A DNA stretch of 12,414 nt from Bacillota bacterium. Lineage in GTDB: Bacteria; Bacillota; Clostridia; Peptostreptococcales; Anaerovoracaceae. Shown here piece after piece: positions 7,001 through 12,414 of this stretch. The stretch is taken from NCBI GenBank assembly GCA_905372035.1, contig CAJPNN010000050.1, positions 1 through 12,414 of the forward strand, read 5' to 3'. The number at the start of each line of letters is the position of its first letter. The stretch's first letter is position 1. Both the position numbers and the translations under genes were made by a program. The notes below the pieces were generated by a model. That model was not told the origin of the DNA. It saw only the letters and a program-made list of their open reading frames with translations, and did no database searches.

Positions 7001-7544
7001 GCTTGTTAAACCTAAAAACAATTCACAGGGTTTATCGGATATGGGAATAAGAGCAGGGGCCGAGGCGCTTGACGGAGTGAAGGCTATGCTTATATTCGGA
7101 GAAGATTTTGATAAACTTCCCGAGCTTGAATTCCTCGCTGTTTGTGACGTCCAGATGACAAAAACCGCCAAAAAAGCGGATGTTTTATTCCCGGGCACGG
7201 GATTTGCAGTAGTTGACGGTACATTTACGAATACTGAAAGAAGATTGCAAAGAGTAAATGCGGCAGTTGAAAGCGACATACTTTTCGATAATTGGGAAGT
7301 AGCGGCTGAAATTGCAAATGTTCTTGAAATTGATATGAATTTTGAGGATACTGCCGATATTTCTCTTGAGATGGAAGATGTTATTTATAAATATAAATAC
7401 GCTGAAGTTGATGAGATTTTCGGAGGAGTGTTGGCACCCGAGAATATCAAACTTGTTCCTGTCGCAGCTAAAGCTAAGTTTGTGGAGCCTGTTAAGTCTA
7501 CCGATTGCTTGATGAACATGATAAGCGACAGGTTGAAGGGCTGA
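4044..7544 (+). CDS. Fused NuoG-like [2Fe-2S] / GltD-NfnB-like FAD-NAD(P)H / ferredoxin / molybdopterin-like subunit
   Basis: This 1166-residue fusion is the largest subunit of the operon. Domains by residue: NuoG-type [2Fe-2S] (1-95; C39, C50, C53, C67); a cysteine-rich GltD-type N-terminal cluster region (C103, C107, C111, C117, C150, C154, C158); a GltD/NfnB-like flavoprotein (195-505) with FAD motif GGGPLG (203-208), NAD(P) motif GGGNTA (333-338), NIYRR (355-359) and GVFAGGD (471-477); CLECGC (569-574); a two-[4Fe-4S] ferredoxin (C619/622/625/629 and C662/665/668/672); and a formate-dehydrogenase-like domain (690-1100) with C698-x2-C701-x3-C705-x27-C733. The last domain has no clear catalytic Cys/Sec motif and lacks the usual C-terminal cofactor-binding domain, so it is probably structural, as in NuoG. 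The likely role is NADPH/ferredoxin exchange. GTG 4044 is given as start. TTG 4053, behind GAGGTGG, is equally plausible and would give an MKKYRLNIDG start. Confidence 0.88.
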   Translation: METLKKYRLNIDGKEVTGYPGQTILEVAKENGIFIPTFCFDERTEIYGSCGLCVVEWEGNPKLWKACATEIAPDMVIKTNTERVIESRKTNLELLLSNHVGDCRPPCVLACPGHTDCQGYVGLIANGEMKEAIKLIKEKIPLPGAIGRVCPHPCEEACRRQLVDDSISIAWLKRFAMDTDFMGEDPFMPDIAEETGKRVAIIGGGPLGLSAAYFLRQLGHDITIYEAMPKLGGMLRYGIPEYRLPKEELDMEIDLIERMGVDMITDTKIGVDVSFEAIRKEYDAVLLGIGAWVSTGVGCPGEDADGVIGGIDFLRKVVRNEHIDLGKKVAIVGGGNTAMDACRTAVRLGAEKVYNIYRRTVDEMPADRIEIEEAMEEGVIFKNLTNPLEILKDENGHAKQVVLQVMELGEPDASGRRAPKPVEGKTETLDVDTIILAIGQAVDPTGFEGVELTRKKGIVYDKETFMTSLDGVFAGGDCGNDKISIAIEAIGDAKRATQIIDSYLAGETVRYQKPYFVERDDITEKTFEDRERECTPEMEQLSPEERMDNFTEVVAGYTQEQAMQEAKRCLECGCHDYFECKLIDYANQYSVEPARFAGDKNAIEFEDPHPFILREPNKCILCGLCVRICDEVMGVGALGLVKRGFDTVVKPSLEKPLLESGCISCGQCVNVCPTGALGERLTISKSVPLDTYFTDTTCSFCSVGCRMQLESYGNMLIKAVPDKESPVNKGLMCGKGKWGFDCANLEENLLEPMMKKNGKFMECDYHDAFVMTAKKLESAKLKYGNDAVAIAISDRFTNEEAYVMKKLADNMGIKAVCLNTRANGMAKVLGVDASPNTMEELIASNVIIVAGFDTKLNPVIHLKLKEAAKNGAEVILINPERLPQERFEFAHKIIYTKNDLNLLKGIAKVIVDAKKESEIEGFEAFAKSVSKANVTEEAEEIANLYMKAKKAMIVCQQNSATSEAQTLLADIAVVSGHFGGARDGILLVKPKNNSQGLSDMGIRAGAEALDGVKAMLIFGEDFDKLPELEFLAVCDVQMTKTAKKADVLFPGTGFAVVDGTFTNTERRLQRVNAAVESDILFDNWEVAAEIANVLEIDMNFEDTADISLEMEDVIYKYKYAEVDEIFGGVLAPENIKLVPVAAKAKFVEPVKSTDCLMNMISDRLKG

Positions 7545-7602
7545 TAAAAGCTTTAAAAACTGTTTTTTCATGCCGATATTTATTCTTGGAAAATAAGATA
7601 TT

Positions 7603-7624
7603 AGAGGGAGCGCTCGCTCCCTCT
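7603..7624. terminator. Bidirectional terminator between the redox operon and aroE
   Basis: AGAGGGAGCG and CGCTCCCTCT are perfect 10-base GC-rich arms; the innermost pairs would open to form a loop. The hairpin lies in the 166-base gap between two convergent units. Both flanks are T-rich when read outward (TTGTTGTATT rightward, AATATCTTATTTT leftward), although neither is a pure U-run. Confidence 0.75.
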
Positions 7625-7710
7625 TGTTGTATTAAAGATCAATGTTGTTATTGACAAGTTACGTCGTCGTTTGATATAAATTTTGTCTTATAAGCTTATA
7701 CTTTCAAGAA

Positions 7711-8463
7711 TTATTCCTTCCAAATACTCCATGCTTTTTCAGCCTGAAATTTTAGCATATCGAGCCCGTTTACGGTCTTGAGGCCTCTTTTTTTTGCATG
7801 GCTCATAAGCAGTGTTTCTTCAGGATTATAGATAAGATCAATAAGAATCTCACCGTTTATGAATGTAGAATCGTTTATAGGACTTGAACCCGTTCTCGGA
7901 AACATACCGACAGGGGTACAGTTGATAATACAGTAAAACGGATCGTTATTTGTTGAAAATTGTTCGTAGTTCATTGCAGAAATGCCTAAAAATTCTCTTT
8001 TACCTCTGCTTACGATAGCTATATCGGATACGCCGGAATCTTTTAAAACTGTTACAACCGCTTTGGCAGCACCGCCTGTGCCGAGGATACAGATATTTTT
8101 GTCTTTTAATGATATACCATTTTTGTTCAGTAGAGAGAAAAAGCCGTGATAGTCGGTATTATATCCTTTCGTTATGCCGTTTTGTATCTTGACGGTGTTT
8201 ATTGCACCTATCCTTTCGGCTTCGGGTGAAAGTGAATCCATGAATTTCATAGCTTCTGTCTTATATGGCAAAGTTATGTTAAGACCGTTGTAATCTCCTT
8301 GAAGCAGACGAAAAAAACCGTTGTCAAAATTGGCTCGGTTTATTTCTATCAGTTCATAGGTTCCCTCTATTCCGAGATTATCCATTATATCATAGTGAAT
8401 CCACGGTGATATGCTGTGCCCTAAGCTTGTACCCACAAGAGCCAGCCTGTATATGTTGTTCAT
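7711..8463 (-). CDS. aroE: Shikimate dehydrogenase
   Basis: The 250-residue enzyme reduces 3-dehydroshikimate to shikimate with NADPH, in the route to chorismate and aromatic amino acids. The shikimate-binding serines are S17 and S19 (GHSISP). The catalytic lysine is K68 in NITLPYK (62-68), and the catalytic aspartate is D104 in NTD. The cofactor loop is GTGGAAKA (128-135), with VSRGKR (151-156) at the NADP-phosphate pocket. NCTPVGM (181-187) and the terminal NGLDML-x2-Q (232-240) complete the family pattern. At 250 residues it is slightly shorter than the usual 270-290. It starts one base after the aroB stop codon (TAA-A-ATG on the minus strand), with its GGAGGA ribosome binding site inside the end of aroB, so the two are translated from one message. 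It ends toward the hairpin at 7603-7624. Confidence 0.95.
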   Translation of the reverse strand: MNNIYRLALVGTSLGHSISPWIHYDIMDNLGIEGTYELIEINRANFDNGFFRLLQGDYNGLNITLPYKTEAMKFMDSLSPEAERIGAINTVKIQNGITKGYNTDYHGFFSLLNKNGISLKDKNICILGTGGAAKAVVTVLKDSGVSDIAIVSRGKREFLGISAMNYEQFSTNNDPFYCIINCTPVGMFPRTGSSPINDSTFINGEILIDLIYNPEETLLMSHAKKRGLKTVNGLDMLKFQAEKAWSIWKE

Positions 8464-8464
8464 T

Positions 8465-9529
8465 TTATAGAAAATCCTCCAAATCGTTTATATTAACAGG
8501 GTGGATATAACCCTTTCCGATTCTCTTTAGAAGAGCTAAGTGAAGAGTATCTCCCGAACGCTTTTTATCATTCTGCATTTTTGAAACAATATCTTCACGT
8601 GAAATATAATCGGGTAACATATAAGGGAGATCATTTCCGATCAAAATCTCTTTTAAAAGCTCCGAAGTTCCGGGTTCTGTAAGTCCCATGCGTTCACTGT
8701 TTGAAGTTATGGTATACATACCCATCGCTACAGCATGGCCATGTCCATATATATTTTTCGTATCGAGGAGCCTTATAGCGTGACCTATAGTATGACCGAA
8801 ACTTAGAAGCATTCTTATGCTGAATGCTTTTTCGTCTTCCTCTATAAGGAGCTTTTTTGAGAGTCCGCTGCGGTAAATGATTGTATCGATGGAACGTATC
8901 TCTTTGTTTCTGGATTGTTTCAGCAAATCGAAAAACAGATCTTCGTCCTTAACTGCAGCTATTTTGATTACTTCCGCCATTCCGTTTGTAAGCTGAAAGT
9001 CGGACAGGCTTTGAATAAAAGTAGTGTCGATAAAAACCTGTTTAGGCTGGTAAAAACAGCCGACTATGTTATGCGCCTCAGGCAGGTTGACGGACACTTT
9101 TCCTCCGATACTTGAATCGACCTGTGCTATAACGGTCGTAGGCAGCTGGTAATAGTCTATACCTCTAAGGTAGGTAGCAGCTACGAATCCCGTTATATCG
9201 CCTATATTACCGCCCCCGAAAGCCAACAGAGCATCGCTTCTTGTGAGATGAAAGCTTATGAGTTTGCCGTATATTTCAGGTAATGTATGGAAGGCTTTTG
9301 CATCCTTGCCCGGCGGTAGAATTATCACCATAGTTTTTTTTTCAGTTTTTGACAGTTGCTCTTCCAGTTCCTTGCCATAGATATCGTATACGGATCGGTC
9401 GGTTATAACTGCCAAACGCTTTCCGGCAAGAAGACCTTTAAGAGTTTCTCCCAACTTCTCAAAAGAATGATCTTCTATGGTTACCGGGTATTTTCTTTGA
9501 TTAAGATTTATAGTGAATTCCTGTTTCAT
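8465..9529 (-). CDS. aroB: 3-dehydroquinate synthase
   Basis: The 354-residue enzyme converts DAHP to 3-dehydroquinate, the second step of the shikimate pathway, using bound NAD+ and a divalent metal. Sequence support is GGGNIGDITGF (105-115), PTTVIAQVDSSIGGK (130-144), NGMAEVIK (182-189, metal ligand E186), FGHTIGHA (245-251) and YGHGHAVAMGM (261-271). Length is typical. One oddity: the usual HGEAV motif reads HGHAV here (H263-G264-H265), with Glu replaced by His. The metal-ligand histidines appear to be kept. The ATG at 9529 follows GGAGG (9541-9545 on plus as CCTCC) at 11 bases, a rather long spacing. It forms a leftward operon with aroE. A promoter should lie in 9546-9700, but no box pair there is convincing. 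Confidence 0.94.
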   Translation of the reverse strand: MKQEFTINLNQRKYPVTIEDHSFEKLGETLKGLLAGKRLAVITDRSVYDIYGKELEEQLSKTEKKTMVIILPPGKDAKAFHTLPEIYGKLISFHLTRSDALLAFGGGNIGDITGFVAATYLRGIDYYQLPTTVIAQVDSSIGGKVSVNLPEAHNIVGCFYQPKQVFIDTTFIQSLSDFQLTNGMAEVIKIAAVKDEDLFFDLLKQSRNKEIRSIDTIIYRSGLSKKLLIEEDEKAFSIRMLLSFGHTIGHAIRLLDTKNIYGHGHAVAMGMYTITSNSERMGLTEPGTSELLKEILIGNDLPYMLPDYISREDIVSKMQNDKKRSGDTLHLALLKRIGKGYIHPVNINDLEDFL

Positions 9530-9772
9530 TTCAATATCAACCTCCAGTTAATCATACTTTCACATTATTTATATAATCATTCATGTTCAATTTTACCGTA
9601 AGATAAAATTTTATAGGTTTGCCTGATGAGATTATAGATTATGCGCCTCAGTTCATTTAATACTTGAGAGCATGAATCACATACTTTATCATCGATATAA
9701 TATTATAATTTTGTAAATATAACAATAGGTATTTTATATCTTGTTTTCTAAGTCCGTCACCTAAAACTTTTA

Positions 9773-9801
9773 TGGTGTTACTCTAAAAACAGTGATATAA
9801 T
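9773..9801 (+). promoter_or_regulatory. Extended -10 promoter for the hydrolase leader
   Basis: TGATATAAT (9793-9801) is a perfect extended -10 box. The hexamer 17 bases upstream (TGGTGT, 9773-9778) is a poor -35. Transcription would start near 9807-9808, about 110 bases ahead of the hydrolase start codon, leaving room for the leader ORF and terminator described next. Confidence 0.5.
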
Positions 9802-9826
9802 ATCTATGGGAATTGGGAGAAACATA

Positions 9827-9877
9827 TTGAAATTTCACCGATGGCACTTGGAGAGACCGCTCCAAGTTTTTTGTTAG
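9827..9877 (+). CDS. Candidate 16-codon leader peptide overlapping a terminator
   Basis: A TTG at 9827, preceded by GGGAG (9815-9819) at seven bases, opens a 16-codon frame reading MKFHRWHLERPLQVFC and ending at TAG 9875-9877. The same frame is open back to an ATG at 9806, which would give 23 codons and nearly leaderless translation from the predicted start point. Codons 8-15 lie within the terminator hairpin and its T-run, and the stop codon follows directly. That geometry suits ribosome-dependent control of termination. I do not recognise the peptide from a known attenuator. An open frame this short can arise by chance, so the call depends on the combined layout. Confidence 0.38.
   Translation: MKFHRWHLERPLQVFC
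9846..9873 (+). terminator. Intrinsic terminator in the hydrolase leader (likely attenuator)
   Basis: ACTTGGAG (9846-9853) pairs perfectly with CTCCAAGT (9860-9867) around a six-base loop, and the stem runs straight into TTTTTT, a textbook rho-independent terminator. It sits between the promoter (9773-9801) and the hydrolase start at 9918, with no complete upstream gene on this strand to terminate. It is therefore best read as a premature terminator controlling the hydrolase. Confidence 0.7.
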
Positions 9878-9917
9878 AATGCTTTGAAAACAGCTTTGGT
9901 TTTGTGAGGAGACACAA

Positions 9918-11042
9918 ATGAAAAGACTCTTTAAATATATTTTCAGAATCATTTTAATAGCATTGTTTACGGTCTTCCTCTGTTCGTCATTCGTCTACCT
10001 CGGCATGAGTCAGATTCAGCTCGGAAATGAACGGAAGCTTAACGAGAATTACCCTAAAACCGGCATAAGAGAGGAAGAATATGTAACGGTAAACGGGCGT
10101 GAATATTATATAAATATACGGGGAGAGAACAAAAAAAAGCCTGTTATGATAATGGTGCACGGGGGGCCGGGAGTCCCGATGATGTCGTCAATTCATATGT
10201 ATCAGCGTGAGCTTGAAAAAAACTTTGTGGTCGTTAATTGGGATCAGTATGCTACAGGCAAATCATATGAATTTGCGGATCCGAATTTTCAGATATCGAT
10301 AAAGCAGGATATATCGGATTTAAACGGAATAATAAATCATATAAGGAAGAAATTAAATGTCAATAAAGTCATAGTTACAGGTTTTTCATGGGGAACAGTT
10401 TTGAGCATGACATATATTCAAAACTATCCTGAGCATGTTGCCGCATATATAGGCGTGGGGCAATCGGTTAATTATAAAAGAGAGAGACTTGCAACACTTA
10501 AACATATGGAGGATGTAGCGGTAGTGCTTAAGAGCAGGAGGAAAATTTCCGTTATAAAAAGATTGACGAAAAAGAGTAAAGCGGGAATTCCTTTTAATGT
10601 AAAGGACGTTTTTGACTATAAAATGCTTAAGCGAAAGCTTCTGAGATACGAAAAAAGGCTTTCGGTCAATGAACATATACGCATTGCGCTGGCATCACCG
10701 TATTACAGCCTGTGGGACCAGAGGTATTCCGTTATGTTGAACGCTTGTAATGATAAGCTTAGGCATTATATGAAAAAAGAATATGATGTTGAAAAAATGA
10801 GTAAAAAATTCAGTATGCCGATAGTTTTTTTATCAGGTAACAGAGATTGGGACTCGCCTTACATATTATTGCAAAAATATTTTCAGGAAATAGATGCTCC
10901 GTATAAAAAAATGAGATTTTTAAACGGATGCGGACATTCTCCTTTTAAGGAAGATCCGAAACAGACAGTAGCGGCGCTTGTTACGGAAGCAAACAAAGCA
11001 TTAAATGCTGCAAGCCGCATAAACCGTAAAACTCAGTATTGA
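9918..11042 (+). CDS. Membrane-anchored alpha/beta-hydrolase, proline-iminopeptidase-like
   Basis: The 374-residue protein has a basic start (MKRLFKYIFR) and one hydrophobic helix (residues 8-30) without a convincing lipobox, so it is probably anchored with its catalytic domain outside the cell. The hydrolase part shows HGGPG (81-85, oxyanion region), WDQYATGKS (108-116, the counterpart of WDQRGxGxS in S33 peptidases), the nucleophile elbow GFSWG (S157), a likely acid in NRDWD (D310 or D312), and the catalytic histidine in GCGHSPF (H340). HGGPG plus WDQ point to the S33 proline iminopeptidase/epoxide-hydrolase-like family. The true substrate cannot be told from sequence. The cap region (about 185-300) is very Lys/Arg-rich. 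The ATG at 9918 follows GAGGAG (9906-9911). No terminator is evident after the gene. Expression may depend on read-through of the leader terminator. Confidence 0.85.
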   Translation: MKRLFKYIFRIILIALFTVFLCSSFVYLGMSQIQLGNERKLNENYPKTGIREEEYVTVNGREYYINIRGENKKKPVMIMVHGGPGVPMMSSIHMYQRELEKNFVVVNWDQYATGKSYEFADPNFQISIKQDISDLNGIINHIRKKLNVNKVIVTGFSWGTVLSMTYIQNYPEHVAAYIGVGQSVNYKRERLATLKHMEDVAVVLKSRRKISVIKRLTKKSKAGIPFNVKDVFDYKMLKRKLLRYEKRLSVNEHIRIALASPYYSLWDQRYSVMLNACNDKLRHYMKKEYDVEKMSKKFSMPIVFLSGNRDWDSPYILLQKYFQEIDAPYKKMRFLNGCGHSPFKEDPKQTVAALVTEANKALNAASRINRKTQY

Positions 11043-11146
11043 TGTGCTGCAAACCTTATCGTTATGACATTCAAAACGGATAAATAGTGTGCAGTGCAAA
11101 CAATAAAATACGAGATTTCGGGCTTTAATCGGAGAGCTATTTGAAA

Positions 11147-11175
11147 TTGTTAAAAACTCAGGTTTATGATAGAAT
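11147..11175 (+). promoter_or_regulatory. Promoter of the ATP-grasp ligase gene
   Basis: TTGTTA (11147-11152) and TAGAAT (11170-11175) are separated by 17 bases, with TGA before the -10 giving an extended form. The start point near 11182 leaves a leader of about 40 bases. This suggests the ligase can be transcribed independently of the hydrolase upstream. Confidence 0.55.
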
Positions 11176-11223
11176 TGATTCGTAAAAAAAACAAATAAAA
11201 CAGATTTTGTATGGGAGACAGTT

Positions 11224-12414
11224 ATGAGTGAAAATTTTAGGCCGTTACTTTTTGCAGGAGATATTAACGTTTACAGTGTCGCAAGAGCTTTTCATGAAGC
11301 TTACGGAATAAAGGTAAGAGCGTACGGAAAGTATCCCGTTTTTCCGTGTATGGGAAGTAGAATATTGGATTATAGAGCGAATAAAGAAGCAGATAAACAG
11401 GAAACATTTTTCAGATTGGTCAAGGAGTATGCGGAAGAAAATACGGATTCAAAGATATTGCTTATAGGTTGTGGAGACAGTTATGTAGAGCTTATATCAA
11501 GGAATATAGGGAAATATCCTGATAATGTTGTCGCCCCTTATATCAATATAGATTTGATGAGTGAACTTATACATAAAGAACGCTTTTACAATATGTGTGA
11601 AAAATACGGCATAGATTATCCCGATACTTTTGTATATAAAAGATCAATGGGAACGGATTTTGAACTTCCGTTTGCCCCTCCGTATATAATAAAACCGTCA
11701 AGCGGGATAGAGTATTGGGCGAACCCGTTTACAACGCAGAAAAAGGTATACAAGGTAAATACGAGAAAGGATCTGGAAAAAGTTCTTGATGATGTATATG
11801 GGGCGGGATATAAAGATTCAATGATAATACAAAATTTCATTCCCGGAGATGACAGCTATATGAGGGTTTTGACCAGTTATTCAGACAGGAATAACAAAGT
11901 TGTTGTGATGTGTCTCGGACATGTGCTGTTGGAAGAACATACACCGCACGGAATAGGGAATCATGCGGTTATAATAACAGAAGAAAATAAAGAACTTTGT
12001 GAAAAAATGAAAGGATTTTTGGACGGAATAGGATATACGGGTTGGTCGAATTTTGATATAAAATTTGATGAGAGAGACGGAAAGTTCAAGGTGTTTGAAA
12101 TAAATACAAGGCAAGGAAGGAGCAACTATTACGTTACGGGATCGGGAGCAAATGTTGCAAAATGTTTTGTAGAAGACAGAATACTGGAGCACGATCAGGA
12201 GTTTACCGTATTCGATAAACCTCATCTTTGGAGAATGATACCTAAAGGCGTTATGTATAAGTATGTAAATCCTCTCTATAAAAAACAATTAAGACTTTTA
12301 GTAAAAGAGGGAAAGGACTGTCATTCGCTGATATATGATAAAGACGGAGGACTTAAGAGGAAGCTCAGGCAGTTTAAAGGGCAGATGGGACACTATTATA
12401 AATTTAAAAAATAT
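11224..12414 (+). CDS. ATP-grasp carboxylate-amine ligase, D-aspartate ligase-like (runs off right edge)
   Basis: The frame is open for 397 codons to the window end without a stop, so the 3' end is missing. The product closely resembles, from memory, the D-aspartate ligase of Enterococcus faecium (Asl-fm), which attaches D-Asp to the lysine side chain of the peptidoglycan precursor as the first cross-bridge residue. Shared features are AGDINVYSVARAFHEAYG (11-28), CGDSYVEL (83-90), HKERFYNMCEKYGIDYP (117-133), the ATP-grasp lysine strand YIIKPSSG (154-161), IIQNFIPGDDSYMRVL (201-216), CLGHVLLEEHTPHGIGN (230-246), YTGWSNFDIKFD (271-282) and the metal-binding FEINTRQGRS (291-300; E292, N294). 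Length agrees with a nearly complete protein of just over 400 residues. The ATG at 11224 follows GGGAGA (11213-11218); an earlier ATG at 11211 meets a stop after six codons. A relative using another amino acid or acceptor cannot be excluded. Confidence 0.82.
   Translation, partial: MSENFRPLLFAGDINVYSVARAFHEAYGIKVRAYGKYPVFPCMGSRILDYRANKEADKQETFFRLVKEYAEENTDSKILLIGCGDSYVELISRNIGKYPDNVVAPYINIDLMSELIHKERFYNMCEKYGIDYPDTFVYKRSMGTDFELPFAPPYIIKPSSGIEYWANPFTTQKKVYKVNTRKDLEKVLDDVYGAGYKDSMIIQNFIPGDDSYMRVLTSYSDRNNKVVVMCLGHVLLEEHTPHGIGNHAVIITEENKELCEKMKGFLDGIGYTGWSNFDIKFDERDGKFKVFEINTRQGRSNYYVTGSGANVAKCFVEDRILEHDQEFTVFDKPHLWRMIPKGVMYKYVNPLYKKQLRLLVKEGKDCHSLIYDKDGGLKRKLRQFKGQMGHYYKFKKY

Larger units (their letters stand above)
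9530..9917. other. Divergent intergenic region between aroB and the hydrolase gene
   Basis: This region of 388 bases is AT-rich at its centre (9590-9780), with short palindromes (9603-9614; a TATAATATTATA run near 9695-9710) and no credible gene there. A weak leftward TATAAT (9631-9636 as ATTATA on plus), with a TTAAAT-like -35 at 18 bases, could serve aroB, but I would not rely on it. The right end (9773-9917) holds a rightward promoter, a short leader ORF, an intrinsic terminator and a small hairpin ahead of the hydrolase. Confidence 0.6.

Noticed and set aside
4044..7544. [FeFe]-hydrogenase catalytic subunit
   Set aside because: The NuoE/NuoF partners invite this, but no H-cluster motifs (TSCCPxW, MPCxxK, ExMACxGGC) occur; the fusion carries GltD-like and formate-dehydrogenase-like domains instead.
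1768..7544. Respiratory complex I (nuo) operon
   Set aside because: No membrane Nuo subunits and no NuoB/C/D/I follow, and the NuoF-like protein has the N-terminal and ferredoxin extensions of soluble bifurcating enzymes.
8915..9115. Rightward open frame inside aroB
   Set aside because: It lies wholly antisense to a well-supported aroB and shows no family features or ribosome binding site of note.
9806..9875. T-box or other known riboswitch in the hydrolase leader
   Set aside because: The leader before the terminator is only about 40-60 bases and lacks the T-box consensus; no known aptamer pattern was recognised.
11043..11146. Terminator after the hydrolase gene
   Set aside because: No stem followed by a T-run could be found; only short repeated words such as TGCAAAC occur.

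Overview
The window looks like chromosome of a low-GC, strictly fermentative member of the Bacillota, class Clostridia. The grounds are heavy use of ATA, AGA and AAA codons, GTG and TTG starts behind strong GGAGG-type ribosome binding sites, a flavin/iron-sulfur electron-bifurcation-type operon, and the comEC/holA neighbourhood. I cannot name the genus. There is no sign of a phage, insertion sequence, CRISPR array, rRNA or tRNA. Ten protein-coding genes are supported: two are cut by the window edges and one is a very short leader ORF.

Left part (1-1571). The N-terminus of a ComEC-like DNA-uptake channel runs leftward off the edge, starting from a TTG codon at 200. A divergent intergenic region of about 300 bp separates it from holA (DNA polymerase III delta subunit, rightward). 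This intergenic region holds a sigma-A-type promoter for comEC with a palindrome over its -10 box. It also holds a 90-bp-spaced pair of repeats, each ending in a dyad that contains an extended -10 box. The inner stem of that dyad differs between the two copies but stays paired.

Centre (1655-7624). A three-gene operon encodes a soluble flavin/iron-sulfur complex: a NuoE/HydC-like [2Fe-2S] subunit, a NuoF/HydB-like NADH/FMN subunit with an added two-cluster ferredoxin tail, and a fusion of about 1166 residues. The fusion joins a NuoG-type [2Fe-2S] domain, a GltD/NfnB-like FAD/NAD(P)H domain, a two-cluster ferredoxin domain, and a C-terminal molybdopterin-oxidoreductase-like domain that appears catalytically dead. 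No hydrogenase H-cluster motif is present. The best reading is a hydrogenase-free transhydrogenase of the Nfn/Stn (Sporomusa-type Nfn) kind, connecting NADPH, NAD+ and ferredoxin. A strong hairpin merged with an extended -10 promoter precedes the operon, and a GC-rich bidirectional terminator ends it.

Right part (7711-12414). Leftward aroB-aroE form a tight two-gene shikimate-pathway unit facing the redox operon. A divergent 388-bp intergenic region follows. At its right end is a promoter, a short leader ORF and an intrinsic terminator that overlaps that ORF, all upstream of a membrane-anchored alpha/beta-hydrolase of the proline-iminopeptidase type. This arrangement looks like an attenuator. 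Last comes an ATP-grasp ligase resembling D-aspartate ligase of peptidoglycan cross-bridge synthesis, with its own extended -10 promoter; it runs off the right edge.

The items most worth a second look are the fused bifurcation-type complex with its inert molybdopterin domain, the leader-ORF/terminator overlap at 9796-9877, and the covarying tandem elements at 324-483. Family assignments come from remembered motifs and gene context, not from a database search.
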